Assembly: GCA_050012355.1 (NCBI GenBank)
Contig: JBEKHI010000175.1
Span: 1 to 15,789 of the forward strand
Length of the DNA stretch: 15,789 bases
Source: JBEKHI01 sp050012355
GTDB lineage: Bacteria > Actinomycetota > Actinomycetes > Streptosporangiales > Streptosporangiaceae
Direction of reading: 5' to 3'
Shown here: one piece after another, positions 1 through 6,242 of the stretch
How positions within the stretch are numbered: position 1 is the stretch's first letter
Layout: each line of letters opens with the position of its first letter
The notes under the pieces: model-generated
Databases searched by the model: none
Seen by the model: the letters and a program-made list of their open reading frames with translations, nothing else
Told to the model about the DNA's origin: nothing
Made by a program: the position numbers and the translations under genes

Positions 1-762
1 CACCTCGGGACCCGCGGTGAGGCGCAGCGCGGTAAGCGGGGTCCGCAGCCGGTGTGACAGGTCGGCGGCCAGTTCCCGCTCGGCGGCGAGCAGCCCGCGG
101 ATCCGGTCGGCCATCGCGTTGAAGGCGCGGCCGGCTTCCACAAGCTCGGGTGGTCCGTCCGGCTGCACCCGGACCGACAGGTCGCCCTCGCCGAGGGCGG
201 CGGCCGCCGTCGCCAGCCGCGTGCTGGCGCGGACCGACCGCGCGCCCAGCCGGTCGGCGACCAGCACCGAGCCCGCGACCAGCGCGATCGCGACTAGGCC
301 GAGCAGCACCCAGGACCGCGTCACGCCGTCGGACAGCGACGATCCGGGCAGGAAGACCTCGATCACCGCGACCCGCCGCGACCCGGATCCGGCCGGTTCA
401 AGCGCCACTGGCTCGAGCACCGCGTACCCGCCGGGCACGTCCACTTCCGCCACCCGTCCGCTCGCGCGCACCGCCGCCACCTGGGCGACGCTGGCGTACT
501 CGACGCCGATGATCACCGTGCCTGGCAGTTCCAGCGCGATCCGGCCCTCGGCGCCGGCCTGGGTGCTGAGCAGCGCCCGTTCGAGTTCCTGGTGGCTGGT
601 GGTGATGGCGAGCGCCGGTTCGAGCGCCGCGGCCTGGAGTTCCGCGCCGCTGAACGCGCGGTCCCGCGCCACGTCGCGCACCACGATGGCGAGCGGCAGC
701 ACGAACGCGAGGGCCACCATCGAGGTGACCGCCAGCGACACTAGGACGAGTACCCGTCTCAT
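1..762 (-). CDS. Sensor histidine kinase, C-terminus cut off by window edge
   Basis: Membrane sensor kinase that should autophosphorylate on His and pass the phosphate to the response regulator encoded just upstream. The 254 visible residues show an N-terminal membrane segment (about 4-28), an extracytoplasmic sensor region (about 30-150), a second membrane segment (about 151-173), a HAMP-like region with GEGDLSVRV and FNAMADRI, and the start of a HisKA domain with the H-box ADLSHRLRTPLTALRL (phospho-accepting His near residue 237). The common SHELRTP is SHRLRTP here, a variant familiar in actinobacteria. The ATPase domain lies outside the window. The start ATG (762-760) overlaps the regulator's stop TGA (761-759) as ATGA, which implies translational coupling. 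The stimulus cannot be inferred. Confidence 0.93.
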   Translation of the reverse strand, partial: MRRVLVLVSLAVTSMVALAFVLPLAIVVRDVARDRAFSGAELQAAALEPALAITTSHQELERALLSTQAGAEGRIALELPGTVIIGVEYASVAQVAAVRASGRVAEVDVPGGYAVLEPVALEPAGSGSRRVAVIEVFLPGSSLSDGVTRSWVLLGLVAIALVAGSVLVADRLGARSVRASTRLATAAAALGEGDLSVRVQPDGPPELVEAGRAFNAMADRIRGLLAAERELAADLSHRLRTPLTALRLTAGPEV

Positions 763-1433
763 GGGGCTTGCAGGCGCACCCCGACGCCTCTGATGGTGTA
801 CAGGTAGCGAGGCAGCGCGGCGGTCTCGCCAAGCTTGCGGCGCAGCCAGGACAGGTGCACGTCGATGGTCTTGTCATCGCCGTAGGGCTGCCGCCAGACC
901 TCGGTGAGCAACTCCCGCCTGGTCACCACCGCGCCCGGCCGGGCCGCCAGGTAGGCCAGCAGGTCGAACTCGCGGCGGGTGAGATCGAGCGGCTGCCCGT
1001 CCAGGGTGGCCTGCCGACCGCCGATGTCCACGGCGAGGGTACCAACGGTGAGTATGGACCGGGTATCCGTGCCTGCCCGGCGCAGCACGGCGCGCAGCCT
1101 GGCGTCCAGGTGCTCGGGGGAGAACGGCTTGACCAGGTAGTCGTCTGCTCCGTCGTTTAGTACCGAGATTATTTCTTCTTCGGTGTCGCGGGCGGTGGCG
1201 ACGATCACCGGCACGTCGGTGACACCGCGAATCATCCGCAGCACCTGGGTGCCGTCGAGGTCGGGCAGGCCGAGGTCGAGTATCACCGCGTCAGGCGGTG
1301 TACCACTGGTGACCTCGCGAATGCCGTCGAGACCAGTCCCGGCACTACGCACCGCGTGGCCGCGGCTCGTCAGATGCTTGATCAGCCCCGCCCGGGTTAG
1401 CGGGTCGTCCTCTACCACTACAAGGCACGCCAC
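759..1433 (-). CDS. OmpR/PhoB-family response regulator
   Basis: DNA-binding response regulator of about 224 residues, a normal length for the family. The receiver domain starts at VACLVVVEDDPLTRAG (acidic pair EDD), has the phospho-acceptor Asp in VILDLGLPDLDG and the conserved Lys in YLVKPFSPEHL. The C-terminal winged helix carries LTRREFDLLAYLAARPGAVVTRRELL and the DDKTIDVHLSWLRRKLG recognition-helix region, ending in YTIRGVGVRL. I chose GTG at 1433 because it begins right before the first receiver beta strand and has TATGGT six bases upstream. ATG at 1451 (MPYGPIVACL) is the alternative; the frame stays open to 1730, but that extension lies antisense to another gene. It is first in a two-gene operon with the sensor kinase. 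Confidence 0.93.
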   Translation of the reverse strand: MACLVVVEDDPLTRAGLIKHLTSRGHAVRSAGTGLDGIREVTSGTPPDAVILDLGLPDLDGTQVLRMIRGVTDVPVIVATARDTEEEIISVLNDGADDYLVKPFSPEHLDARLRAVLRRAGTDTRSILTVGTLAVDIGGRQATLDGQPLDLTRREFDLLAYLAARPGAVVTRRELLTEVWRQPYGDDKTIDVHLSWLRRKLGETAALPRYLYTIRGVGVRLQAP

Positions 1434-1439
1434 AATCGG

Positions 1440-1445
1440 ACCATA
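1440..1445 (-). promoter_or_regulatory. Putative -10 element of a leaderless promoter for the response regulator
   Basis: TATGGT (TANNNT) ends six bases before GTG 1433, so the transcript would begin at or next to the start codon. No Shine-Dalgarno sequence is visible for either candidate start. No good -35 hexamer is seen. Confidence 0.45.
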
Positions 1446-1461
1446 GGGCATGATGACCGGT

Positions 1462-1950
1462 ATGCGGTGGCGTATCGGATACTCACTCGTTTGGCTGGCG
1501 GCCACCTGCCTCGCCGTGGCGCTGTCCTGGCTAGGGGTGCGCAGCGTGCTGCAGGCCAGCGTGTTCAGCACGCCGGTGGTCGTCTCGGTCGCGGCCGCGC
1601 CGACGCCGGCTACCTCGGTTTCGCCGTCCGCTCCGGCCTCGGCCACGGCCCGGGCGACCGCGTCATCCCCGGCCTCGACGCCCGCCGCCTCGGCTTCGGT
1701 GTCCAGTTCGCCCGCGGCCGCTGCTGACATCCACGACTACACGACGGCTGGCGGCACCGCCGTACTCGAGGTGACCGCCACCTCGGTGCGCTTCATCTCC
1801 GCCAAGGCGAACGCCGGTTACACGGCTCAGGAGGCCTACGGCACCGACTGGCTGCAAGTCGATTTCCTGACCGGCAACGGCGCGCACGGCTGGGACGTCG
1901 TGGCGTCCTGGTACCTGCACGCCCCCACCATCCAGATAGCCCAGTTCTAA
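1462..1950 (+). CDS. Small membrane-anchored protein of unknown function
   Basis: Not assignable to a known family. From ATG 1462 it has 162 residues: a basic N-terminus (MRWR), one hydrophobic segment (about 7-28, YSLVWLAATCLAVALSWLGV), a long Ala/Ser/Pro/Thr-rich linker (about 40-92), and a compact C-terminal domain of about 70 residues (DIHDYTTAGGTAVLEVT to TIQIAQF) with three Trp and no Cys. The layout suggests an extracytoplasmic domain on a flexible stalk, either anchored or a lipid-less signal peptide. ATG 1450 and 1453 are alternative starts, with a weak AGGG at 1445-1448. It diverges from the two-component operon with only 28 bp between start codons, and its stop TAA overlaps the stop of the convergent methyltransferase. 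A link to the neighbouring sensor kinase is possible but unproven. Confidence 0.72.
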   Translation: MRWRIGYSLVWLAATCLAVALSWLGVRSVLQASVFSTPVVVSVAAAPTPATSVSPSAPASATARATASSPASTPAASASVSSSPAAAADIHDYTTAGGTAVLEVTATSVRFISAKANAGYTAQEAYGTDWLQVDFLTGNGAHGWDVVASWYLHAPTIQIAQF

Positions 1951-2744
1951 GCGCGGCAGAGCACCTCGCTGTGCAGGATGCTGAACCAGCCGTCTTCCTG
2001 CGCCGCCCAGTCGCGCCAGGCGGCGGATATCCGCTCCAGGTCGGCCGGGGTGGCGTGCTCTCCCTCGACGGCGGTGGTGGCGATCGACGAGTTGACGATC
2101 CGGTCGGCCCACGAACTGCCCCACCACTCGCGTTCCTCCGGCGTGCTGTAGACCCAGGTAGAGGCCGAGACCATAACGTCGGTGAACCCGGCTTCCCGTG
2201 CCCAGCCGTGCAGCCGCCGCCCGGCGTCCGGGTCACCGCCATTGGTACGGGCCACCTGGCGGTACAAGGTGAGCCACTCGTCTAGGCCAGGCGACTGCGG
2301 GTGCCAGGTCATGCCGCCGTAGTCGGCGTCGCGGAACGCGACATAACCACCCGGCTTGCAGACTCGCCGCATTTCGCGGAGCGCCGCCACCGGGTCGCCG
2401 AGGTGCTGCAGCACCTGGTGTGCGTGCACCACACAGAACGTGTCGTCCGGGTACTCAAGCGCGTACACGTCACCGGTAGTGAACTCCAGGTTCGTCAGCC
2501 CCCGGTCGCGAGCGACCTCCCGAGCTTTTTCCAGCACTGACGGCGCGGCGTCCAGGCCGATCACTGAGCCATCGGGTACCCGCTCTGCCAGGTCCGCGGT
2601 GATCGTGCCGGGACCGCAGCCCACGTCCAGGATCTTCATATCCGGCTTGAGTGCGTTCAGCAGGTATCCGGCCGAATTCTCGGCGGTGCGCCACTGGTGC
2701 GAGCGCAGGACAGACTCGTGGTGGCCGTGTGTGTAGATCGCCAT
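1947..2744 (-). CDS. Class I SAM-dependent methyltransferase (Methyltransf_11/UbiE-like)
   Basis: Transfers a methyl group from S-adenosylmethionine to an unidentified, probably small-molecule, acceptor. The 265-residue protein has motif I ILDVGCGPGTITADL (about 38-52), an acidic motif II end at VIGLDAAPSVLEKA, the motif III/IV region FCVVHAHQVLQHLGDPVAALREMRRVCKPGG and a FRDADYGG segment. The C-terminal half is helical with the many Trp typical of this group. ATG 2744 is supported by TACCGT six bases upstream and a -35 TTGACC; the open frame further upstream (to 2861) runs through the operator and is unlikely to be coding. It faces a degraded hydrolase gene across the operator and ends convergently, sharing CTAA, with the small membrane protein. 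The substrate is unknown. Confidence 0.9.
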   Translation of the reverse strand: MAIYTHGHHESVLRSHQWRTAENSAGYLLNALKPDMKILDVGCGPGTITADLAERVPDGSVIGLDAAPSVLEKAREVARDRGLTNLEFTTGDVYALEYPDDTFCVVHAHQVLQHLGDPVAALREMRRVCKPGGYVAFRDADYGGMTWHPQSPGLDEWLTLYRQVARTNGGDPDAGRRLHGWAREAGFTDVMVSASTWVYSTPEEREWWGSSWADRIVNSSIATTAVEGEHATPADLERISAAWRDWAAQEDGWFSILHSEVLCRA

Positions 2745-2750
2745 GCCGCC

Positions 2751-2780
2751 ACGGTAATCGACGTCTCGCGATACGGTCAA
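2751..2780 (-). promoter_or_regulatory. Promoter of the methyltransferase (leaderless type)
   Basis: On the minus strand, -35 TTGACC (2780-2775), an 18-bp spacer and -10 TACCGT (2756-2751), which ends six bases before ATG 2744. This is one of the best sigma-70-like promoters in the window. It predicts a transcript starting at the ATG. Confidence 0.6.
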
Positions 2781-2801
2781 TCCGTCTCGTATTGCGAGAC
2801 G
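2762..2801. promoter_or_regulatory. Palindromic operator with a second half-copy 21 bp away
   Basis: CGTCTCGTATTGCGAGACG at 2783-2801 is a palindrome with perfect 7-bp arms and a 5-bp centre. The half-site CGTCTCG recurs in direct orientation at 2762-2768, exactly 21 bp (two helical turns) away. The two copies flank and partly cover the -35 of the methyltransferase promoter, so binding should repress it. They also lie just upstream of the -10 of the divergent hydrolase remnant. The form suits a dimeric TetR- or IclR-type repressor; no regulator gene lies next to it in the window. Confidence 0.6.
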
Positions 2802-2826
2802 AGGTGCCGCTAGCCGAGGCTTGACA

Positions 2827-2832
2827 TACGTT
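2827..2832 (+). promoter_or_regulatory. Putative -10 element in front of the hydrolase remnant
   Basis: TACGTT lies six bases before ATG 2839, the same leaderless geometry as intact genes in the window. This suggests the promoter and original start of the broken hydrolase gene are still present. Confidence 0.4.
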
Positions 2833-2838
2833 GGCGCG

Positions 2839-3484
2839 ATGACCGAGTTTCTGAGTCGCAACGGGTGGCAGATCTCTGGCGCTGGTTAACGAGCTTGGCG
2901 GCGGCCCCGCCGTCCTGGTGGGTAACTCCTTCGCCGGGGGCTCGGCGACCATCGCCGCGGCGAAGTTGCCGGAGCTGGTCAGCGCGATCGTGGAGATCGC
3001 GCCGTTCACCAGGCCGCCGAAGCTGGATGTCCGCGCGATGCGCGGCAACCCGAGGTACCGCAAGGGCACGGCGTTGCTGCTTGGCACCGGGATCACCGGC
3101 AGCATCGCGTTGTGGACCCGGTACCTGGACCACGCGTTCCCCGGCGCGAAGCCGGCCAACTACACGCGTCTGGTGGCTGATACGGCGAGCAGTCTCCGCC
3201 AGCCGGGCCGGATGCGGGTGGTGCAGCGGATGGGGCTGTCGCGGCCGAAGGACGCCGCGGCCGCGCTGCCAGAGGTCCACTGCCCGGCACTGATAATCAT
3301 GGGCACGCTGGATTCGGACTGGCCCGACCCGCGGGCCGAGGCCGACGCGGTAGTGGCCGCCATGCCCGCCGGGGTGGGGTCGGTCGCGATGATCGACGGG
3401 GCCGGGCATTACCCGCACGCGCAGTTCCCCGGCGAGACGGCCGAAGTGATAATCAGCTTCCTGATCGACCACGGGCTCAGCTGA
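2839..3484 (+). pseudogene. Alpha/beta hydrolase, internally deleted and frameshifted
   Basis: The C-terminal two thirds of an alpha/beta hydrolase is clear: nucleophile elbow VLVGNSFAGGSA (from 2912), acid region MGTLDSDWPDP, and catalytic His in GAGHYPHAQF. The reading frame that carries it opens only at 2855 after a TGA, leaving about 20 residues before the elbow where the family usually has 85-100. The beta strands carrying the oxyanion-hole segment are therefore missing. A start with leaderless spacing at 2839 reads MTEFLSRNG, a typical hydrolase beginning, but is out of frame and stops after 16 codons. The simplest reading is an internal deletion of some 65-80 codons with a net frameshift. 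An in-frame GTG at 2918 could give a 188-residue protein, which would lack part of the fold. The 3' end overlaps pfk convergently. Confidence 0.72.
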
Positions 3485-4796
3485 AGCGCTTGGGCTGCCC
3501 GGTGGCTTCGAGCACGGACATCCACAGGTCGCCGTGCGGGTCCACCTGGTTGCGCCCGGCGGTGGCCAGCGCGATCGGCAGATGGATGAACCGGCCGTGC
3601 CAGCGCGCCACGATCATCGAGGTGAAGCCCGCCATGCCCGCGTGCACGGCCGCTTGCGCTAGCCGGGAGCAGTACACGGCGTCGAAGGTGTTGGCCGGCA
3701 CCGACCGGATCGCGTACCCCGGATCCACGTAGCGCAGCGACAACGGCGCCGAGCTAAAAGACTCGGTGATGGAAGCCCGCAGGAGCGCTCCGATGTCGCC
3801 GAGCCTGGCGTTGCCCGACCGGTCGGTCTCGGCGGACGAGGGAAACAGCTCCTGTCCCGCTCCCTCGGCGACCACCACGACCGCGTGTCCCTGCTCGTCG
3901 ACACGAGACCGCAGGCAGGACAAGAATCCGGGCAGCGAGAACGGCACCTCGGGGATCAGGCAGAAATCCGCATCCTGGCTCGCCAAAGAAGCATAGGAGG
4001 CGATGAATCCGGAGTGCCGCCCCATCAGCTTCACCAGCCCGACCCCTCCGCTGGTGGAACTGGCCTCGGTGTGCGCCGAGCGGATCGATTCGGTCGCGCG
4101 GGCGACGGCGGTCTGGAAGCCGAAGCTGTAGTCGATCCACGGGATGTCGTTATCGATCGTCTTCGGGATGCCGACCACCGCGATCGGCAGCGACCGGCGC
4201 AGCGCCTCCATCGCGATCTTCTGCGCGCCGCGCAACGTGCCGTCCCCGCCGATGACGAACAGCATGTCCACCCCGTACTGGACCAGCGTGTCCACCATGG
4301 CGCCGGTCTCCTGGCCGCCCCGCGAGGTGCCGAGCACGGTTCCGCCGCGGCCGTGGATGTCCTTGACGACCTGCGGAGTCAGCAGCATGGGGGAGGATCC
4401 GTCGGTCAGTCCCTGGTAGCCGTTACGGAACCCGAGGATCATCGTGGCCCCGTAGGCCTTGGTGAGCTGCAGCACCAGACCGCGGATCACGTTGTTCAGC
4501 CCGGGGCAGAGGCCGCCGCAGGTCACGATCCCGGCCGTCACCGAGGCCGGCTCGAAGAACAGCTTCTCCCGTGGCCCGCCCGGGTTGAACGCGGGCAGAT
4601 CAGCGATACCGCCCGGCCGCCGCCTGGCCATGCCCAGCGTGTCATCGAGCAGCACCCGGTCGGTGGGCGTCACATAGTGGATCGTCTCCTCCCGGCTGTC
4701 GAATAGCTCCTTCAGCGGGGTGTCGACGGTCCGCGGGCCGAGCCGGGTGATTGCCAGGTCATCCGGCGTGATGGCGAGGATGCTGGCGGTTTTCAC
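3477..4796 (-). CDS. pfkA: 6-phosphofructokinase, predicted ATP-dependent (plant/protist-like clade)
   Basis: Phosphorylates fructose 6-phosphate to fructose 1,6-bisphosphate in glycolysis. The 439-residue protein has a long N-terminal extension (about 85 residues) before the first Rossmann motif GIVTCGGLCPGLNNVI, then GFRNGYQGL, LGTSRGGQ, GGDGTLRGA (183-191), PKTIDNDI (211-218, catalytic Asp 215), and MGRHSGFIA (258-266). Gly after GGD argues for ATP as donor (PPi enzymes usually have Asp there), while the Lys in PKTIDND is shared with PPi enzymes and the long ATP-PFK group. Size and motifs differ from the short E. coli type of about 320 residues. GTG 4796 has AGAAAGG (4809-4803) six bases upstream; ATG 4814 is an alternative. 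A DasR-type palindrome lies in the leader. Confidence 0.93.
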   Translation of the reverse strand: MKTASILAITPDDLAITRLGPRTVDTPLKELFDSREETIHYVTPTDRVLLDDTLGMARRRPGGIADLPAFNPGGPREKLFFEPASVTAGIVTCGGLCPGLNNVIRGLVLQLTKAYGATMILGFRNGYQGLTDGSSPMLLTPQVVKDIHGRGGTVLGTSRGGQETGAMVDTLVQYGVDMLFVIGGDGTLRGAQKIAMEALRRSLPIAVVGIPKTIDNDIPWIDYSFGFQTAVARATESIRSAHTEASSTSGGVGLVKLMGRHSGFIASYASLASQDADFCLIPEVPFSLPGFLSCLRSRVDEQGHAVVVVAEGAGQELFPSSAETDRSGNARLGDIGALLRASITESFSSAPLSLRYVDPGYAIRSVPANTFDAVYCSRLAQAAVHAGMAGFTSMIVARWHGRFIHLPIALATAGRNQVDPHGDLWMSVLEATGQPKRFS

Positions 4797-4802
4797 GGGT
4801 GC

Positions 4803-4809
4803 CCTTTCT
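4803..4809 (-). promoter_or_regulatory. Ribosome binding site deciding the pfk start
   Basis: AGAAAGG on the minus strand matches the 16S anti-Shine-Dalgarno over seven bases and sits six bases before GTG 4796. It favours GTG 4796 over ATG 4814 and the upstream start at 4832. Confidence 0.6.
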
Positions 4810-4813
4810 CTCA

Positions 4814-4829
4814 TGTGGTCTAGACCACA
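4814..4829. promoter_or_regulatory. DasR-responsive-element-like operator (GntR/HutC family)
   Basis: TGTGGTCTAGACCACA is a perfect 16-bp palindrome. Its core TGGTCTAGACCA is identical to the core of the Streptomyces DasR site (consensus about ACTGGTCTAGACCACT, from established knowledge). It lies 18-33 bases upstream of GTG 4796, just downstream of a candidate -10 (TAGGCT, 4842-4837), so binding would cover the transcription start. This predicts control of pfk by a GlcNAc-responsive GntR regulator encoded elsewhere. Confidence 0.72.
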
Positions 4830-4836
4830 CAAGGGT

Positions 4837-4842
4837 AGCCTA
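4837..4842 (-). promoter_or_regulatory. Candidate -10 of the pfk promoter
   Basis: TAGGCT on the minus strand would place the transcript start near 4830, at the edge of the palindrome. The -35 region is weak. Confidence 0.3.
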
Positions 4843-4909
4843 AACGCCCCGGTCAGCGGGGTGCAGGAAGGCCCAAGCAGGCATTCAGGAGACTTTCAGG
4901 GAACGAATC

Positions 4910-4915
4910 TACCGT
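4910..4915 (+). promoter_or_regulatory. Putative -10 of a leaderless promoter for the membrane protein
   Basis: TACCGT ends seven bases before GTG 4923. No convincing -35 is seen. Confidence 0.4.
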
Positions 4916-4922
4916 GGGTTTC

Positions 4923-6233
4923 GTGAGCGAGAAAGTAGTGATGTCATTCCAGGGCACCCGGTTCCGCCTCGGACGCGGGCAGACGTTCATCGGCATCTGG
5001 CCCGAGGGCGGGGCTACTGAGCATCCCCTTGAGCAGTGGCCCGCGACCCCCGAGGGCTGGTCGGCGGCTTGGTCCCGGTTCAACGAGCTGGAGACGCCAG
5101 GCACGATCACCCAGGTCAGCCAGGCCGGCGCGACCGTGCTGCCCGCCTTCAGGGTGAGCAACAGTTCGGCCCTGCTGGTCATTGGCGTGGTGTTTGGCGC
5201 CGTCGGGCTGTTTCCCGCGTACTGGAGCGGGTCGAGCCTGCTATCTCAGGCGTCTGAGCTGGTGCCGCACCTGATGTACCTGATCGCCTGGGCGGTCGCC
5301 GCTGTCGGCGTGCTGATCGGCGGGAACAAGGCCCGCATGGGCGCGCTGCTTGGCCTGGGAACGAGCGCCGTGACGCTGGGTATGTTCGTCGGCGACCTCG
5401 GGCAGGCGACCGGCGGCGTCTCGGTCGGAGCCGGGCTGATCATGGCTTGCATCGGCTGGGCGGCGTGCACCGCGGGCGCCGTGCTGGCGCTGCGCTCGAC
5501 CTGGCTGCGCTCGCCTCAGCTGGGGCGTGAGCTGCTGGCCAAGCCGAACGCCTCCACCCTTGGCGTCACGGTCATGCTCACGCTCGCCTCGATCGGCCTG
5601 GCCGTGACCTTCGCGCTCGCCTGGGTCTCGTACCACCTGACCGCCGCGGCCAGCGGCCAGACGGAGTCGGTCACCCAGGGCTTCGCGTTCTCCGGTCCTG
5701 GCCTGATGATCTTCGGCAACGTCCTGGTGATGATCGCGATCGTGGCGGTCGCCGTGCTGGCTGGCCTGTGGCGCTCGCTGCGCCTCGGCGCCGTCCTGCT
5801 GCTCGGCGCGATCGTGCCGATAGCCGCGCAGGCGATCTCCGCCCTGATCCAGAACGGCCAGGCCACGCCTTCCACGCAGTTCGGCATCTCCGCGGCGGAG
5901 GCGAAGGCGATCGGGCTGACGATCGCCAACGGACTGACGCCGTGGTTCTGGCTGTACTGCGTGTTCGGCGCGGCGCTGCTGATCTCCTGCGCCTGGATGC
6001 TGATCACCCCGCCGCGCCCAGCCGAACCAGCCCCGGCCGCCCCGCTGGTCGACGACACCATCCTCACCGGCGAGCCTGTCTTCGCCGCGGGCCCGCCGTT
6101 CGCGGCCACCGCCTCCGACGACCGTCCGGCCACGTCGGGCTTTGACGCCGCCCCGTCCGACACGGTCGCCTTCGGCGACTCCGACGAGCCGAGTGCCGAC
6201 AGTGCCGGCCCCGAGCCGACCGAGGAGCCGTAA
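4923..6233 (+). CDS. Polytopic membrane protein of unknown function
   Basis: I do not recognise the family. From GTG 4923 the protein has 436 residues. A soluble N-terminal region of about 80 residues (FRLGRGQTFIGIWPEGG, PATPEGWSAAWSRFNELE) is followed by about eight hydrophobic segments, for example ALLVIGVVFGAVGLFPAYW, LMYLIAWAVAAVGVLIGG, GLIMACIGWAACTAGAVLAL, VMLTLASIGLAVTFALAW, IFGNVLVMIAIVAVAVLAGLW and FWLYCVFGAALLISCAWMLI. It ends in an Ala/Pro/Asp-rich acidic tail of about 75 residues. The start is uncertain: GTG 4923 has TACCGT seven bases upstream, ATG 4941 has AGAAAG five bases upstream, and GTG 4914 is also possible. maf follows after nine bases. No transporter or enzyme signature is visible. 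Confidence 0.82.
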   Translation: MSEKVVMSFQGTRFRLGRGQTFIGIWPEGGATEHPLEQWPATPEGWSAAWSRFNELETPGTITQVSQAGATVLPAFRVSNSSALLVIGVVFGAVGLFPAYWSGSSLLSQASELVPHLMYLIAWAVAAVGVLIGGNKARMGALLGLGTSAVTLGMFVGDLGQATGGVSVGAGLIMACIGWAACTAGAVLALRSTWLRSPQLGRELLAKPNASTLGVTVMLTLASIGLAVTFALAWVSYHLTAAASGQTESVTQGFAFSGPGLMIFGNVLVMIAIVAVAVLAGLWRSLRLGAVLLLGAIVPIAAQAISALIQNGQATPSTQFGISAAEAKAIGLTIANGLTPWFWLYCVFGAALLISCAWMLITPPRPAEPAPAAPLVDDTILTGEPVFAAGPPFAATASDDRPATSGFDAAPSDTVAFGDSDEPSADSAGPEPTEEP

Positions 6234-6236
6234 GCT
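6231..6236 (+). promoter_or_regulatory. Putative -10 of maf, overlapping the upstream stop codon
   Basis: TAAGCT ends six bases before GTG 6243, and its first three bases are the TAA stop of the membrane-protein gene. maf could therefore be transcribed as a leaderless mRNA independently of the gene upstream. No Shine-Dalgarno is well placed (GAGGAG is about 16 bases away). Confidence 0.4.
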
Positions 6237-6242
6237 GCCCTG

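Noticed and set aside
17..793. Plus-strand Ser/Arg/Ala-rich open frame
   Set aside because: Antisense to the sensor kinase, whose HAMP and H-box are clear on the minus strand.
1434..1730. N-terminal extension of the response regulator frame to 323 residues
   Set aside because: The extra part is Ala/Glu-rich antisense of the small membrane protein; the receiver domain begins at 1433.
2821..2826. TTGACA as the -35 of the hydrolase promoter
   Set aside because: It abuts the -10-like TACGTT, and no -10 lies 16-19 bp downstream, so it cannot be a working -35 for that start.
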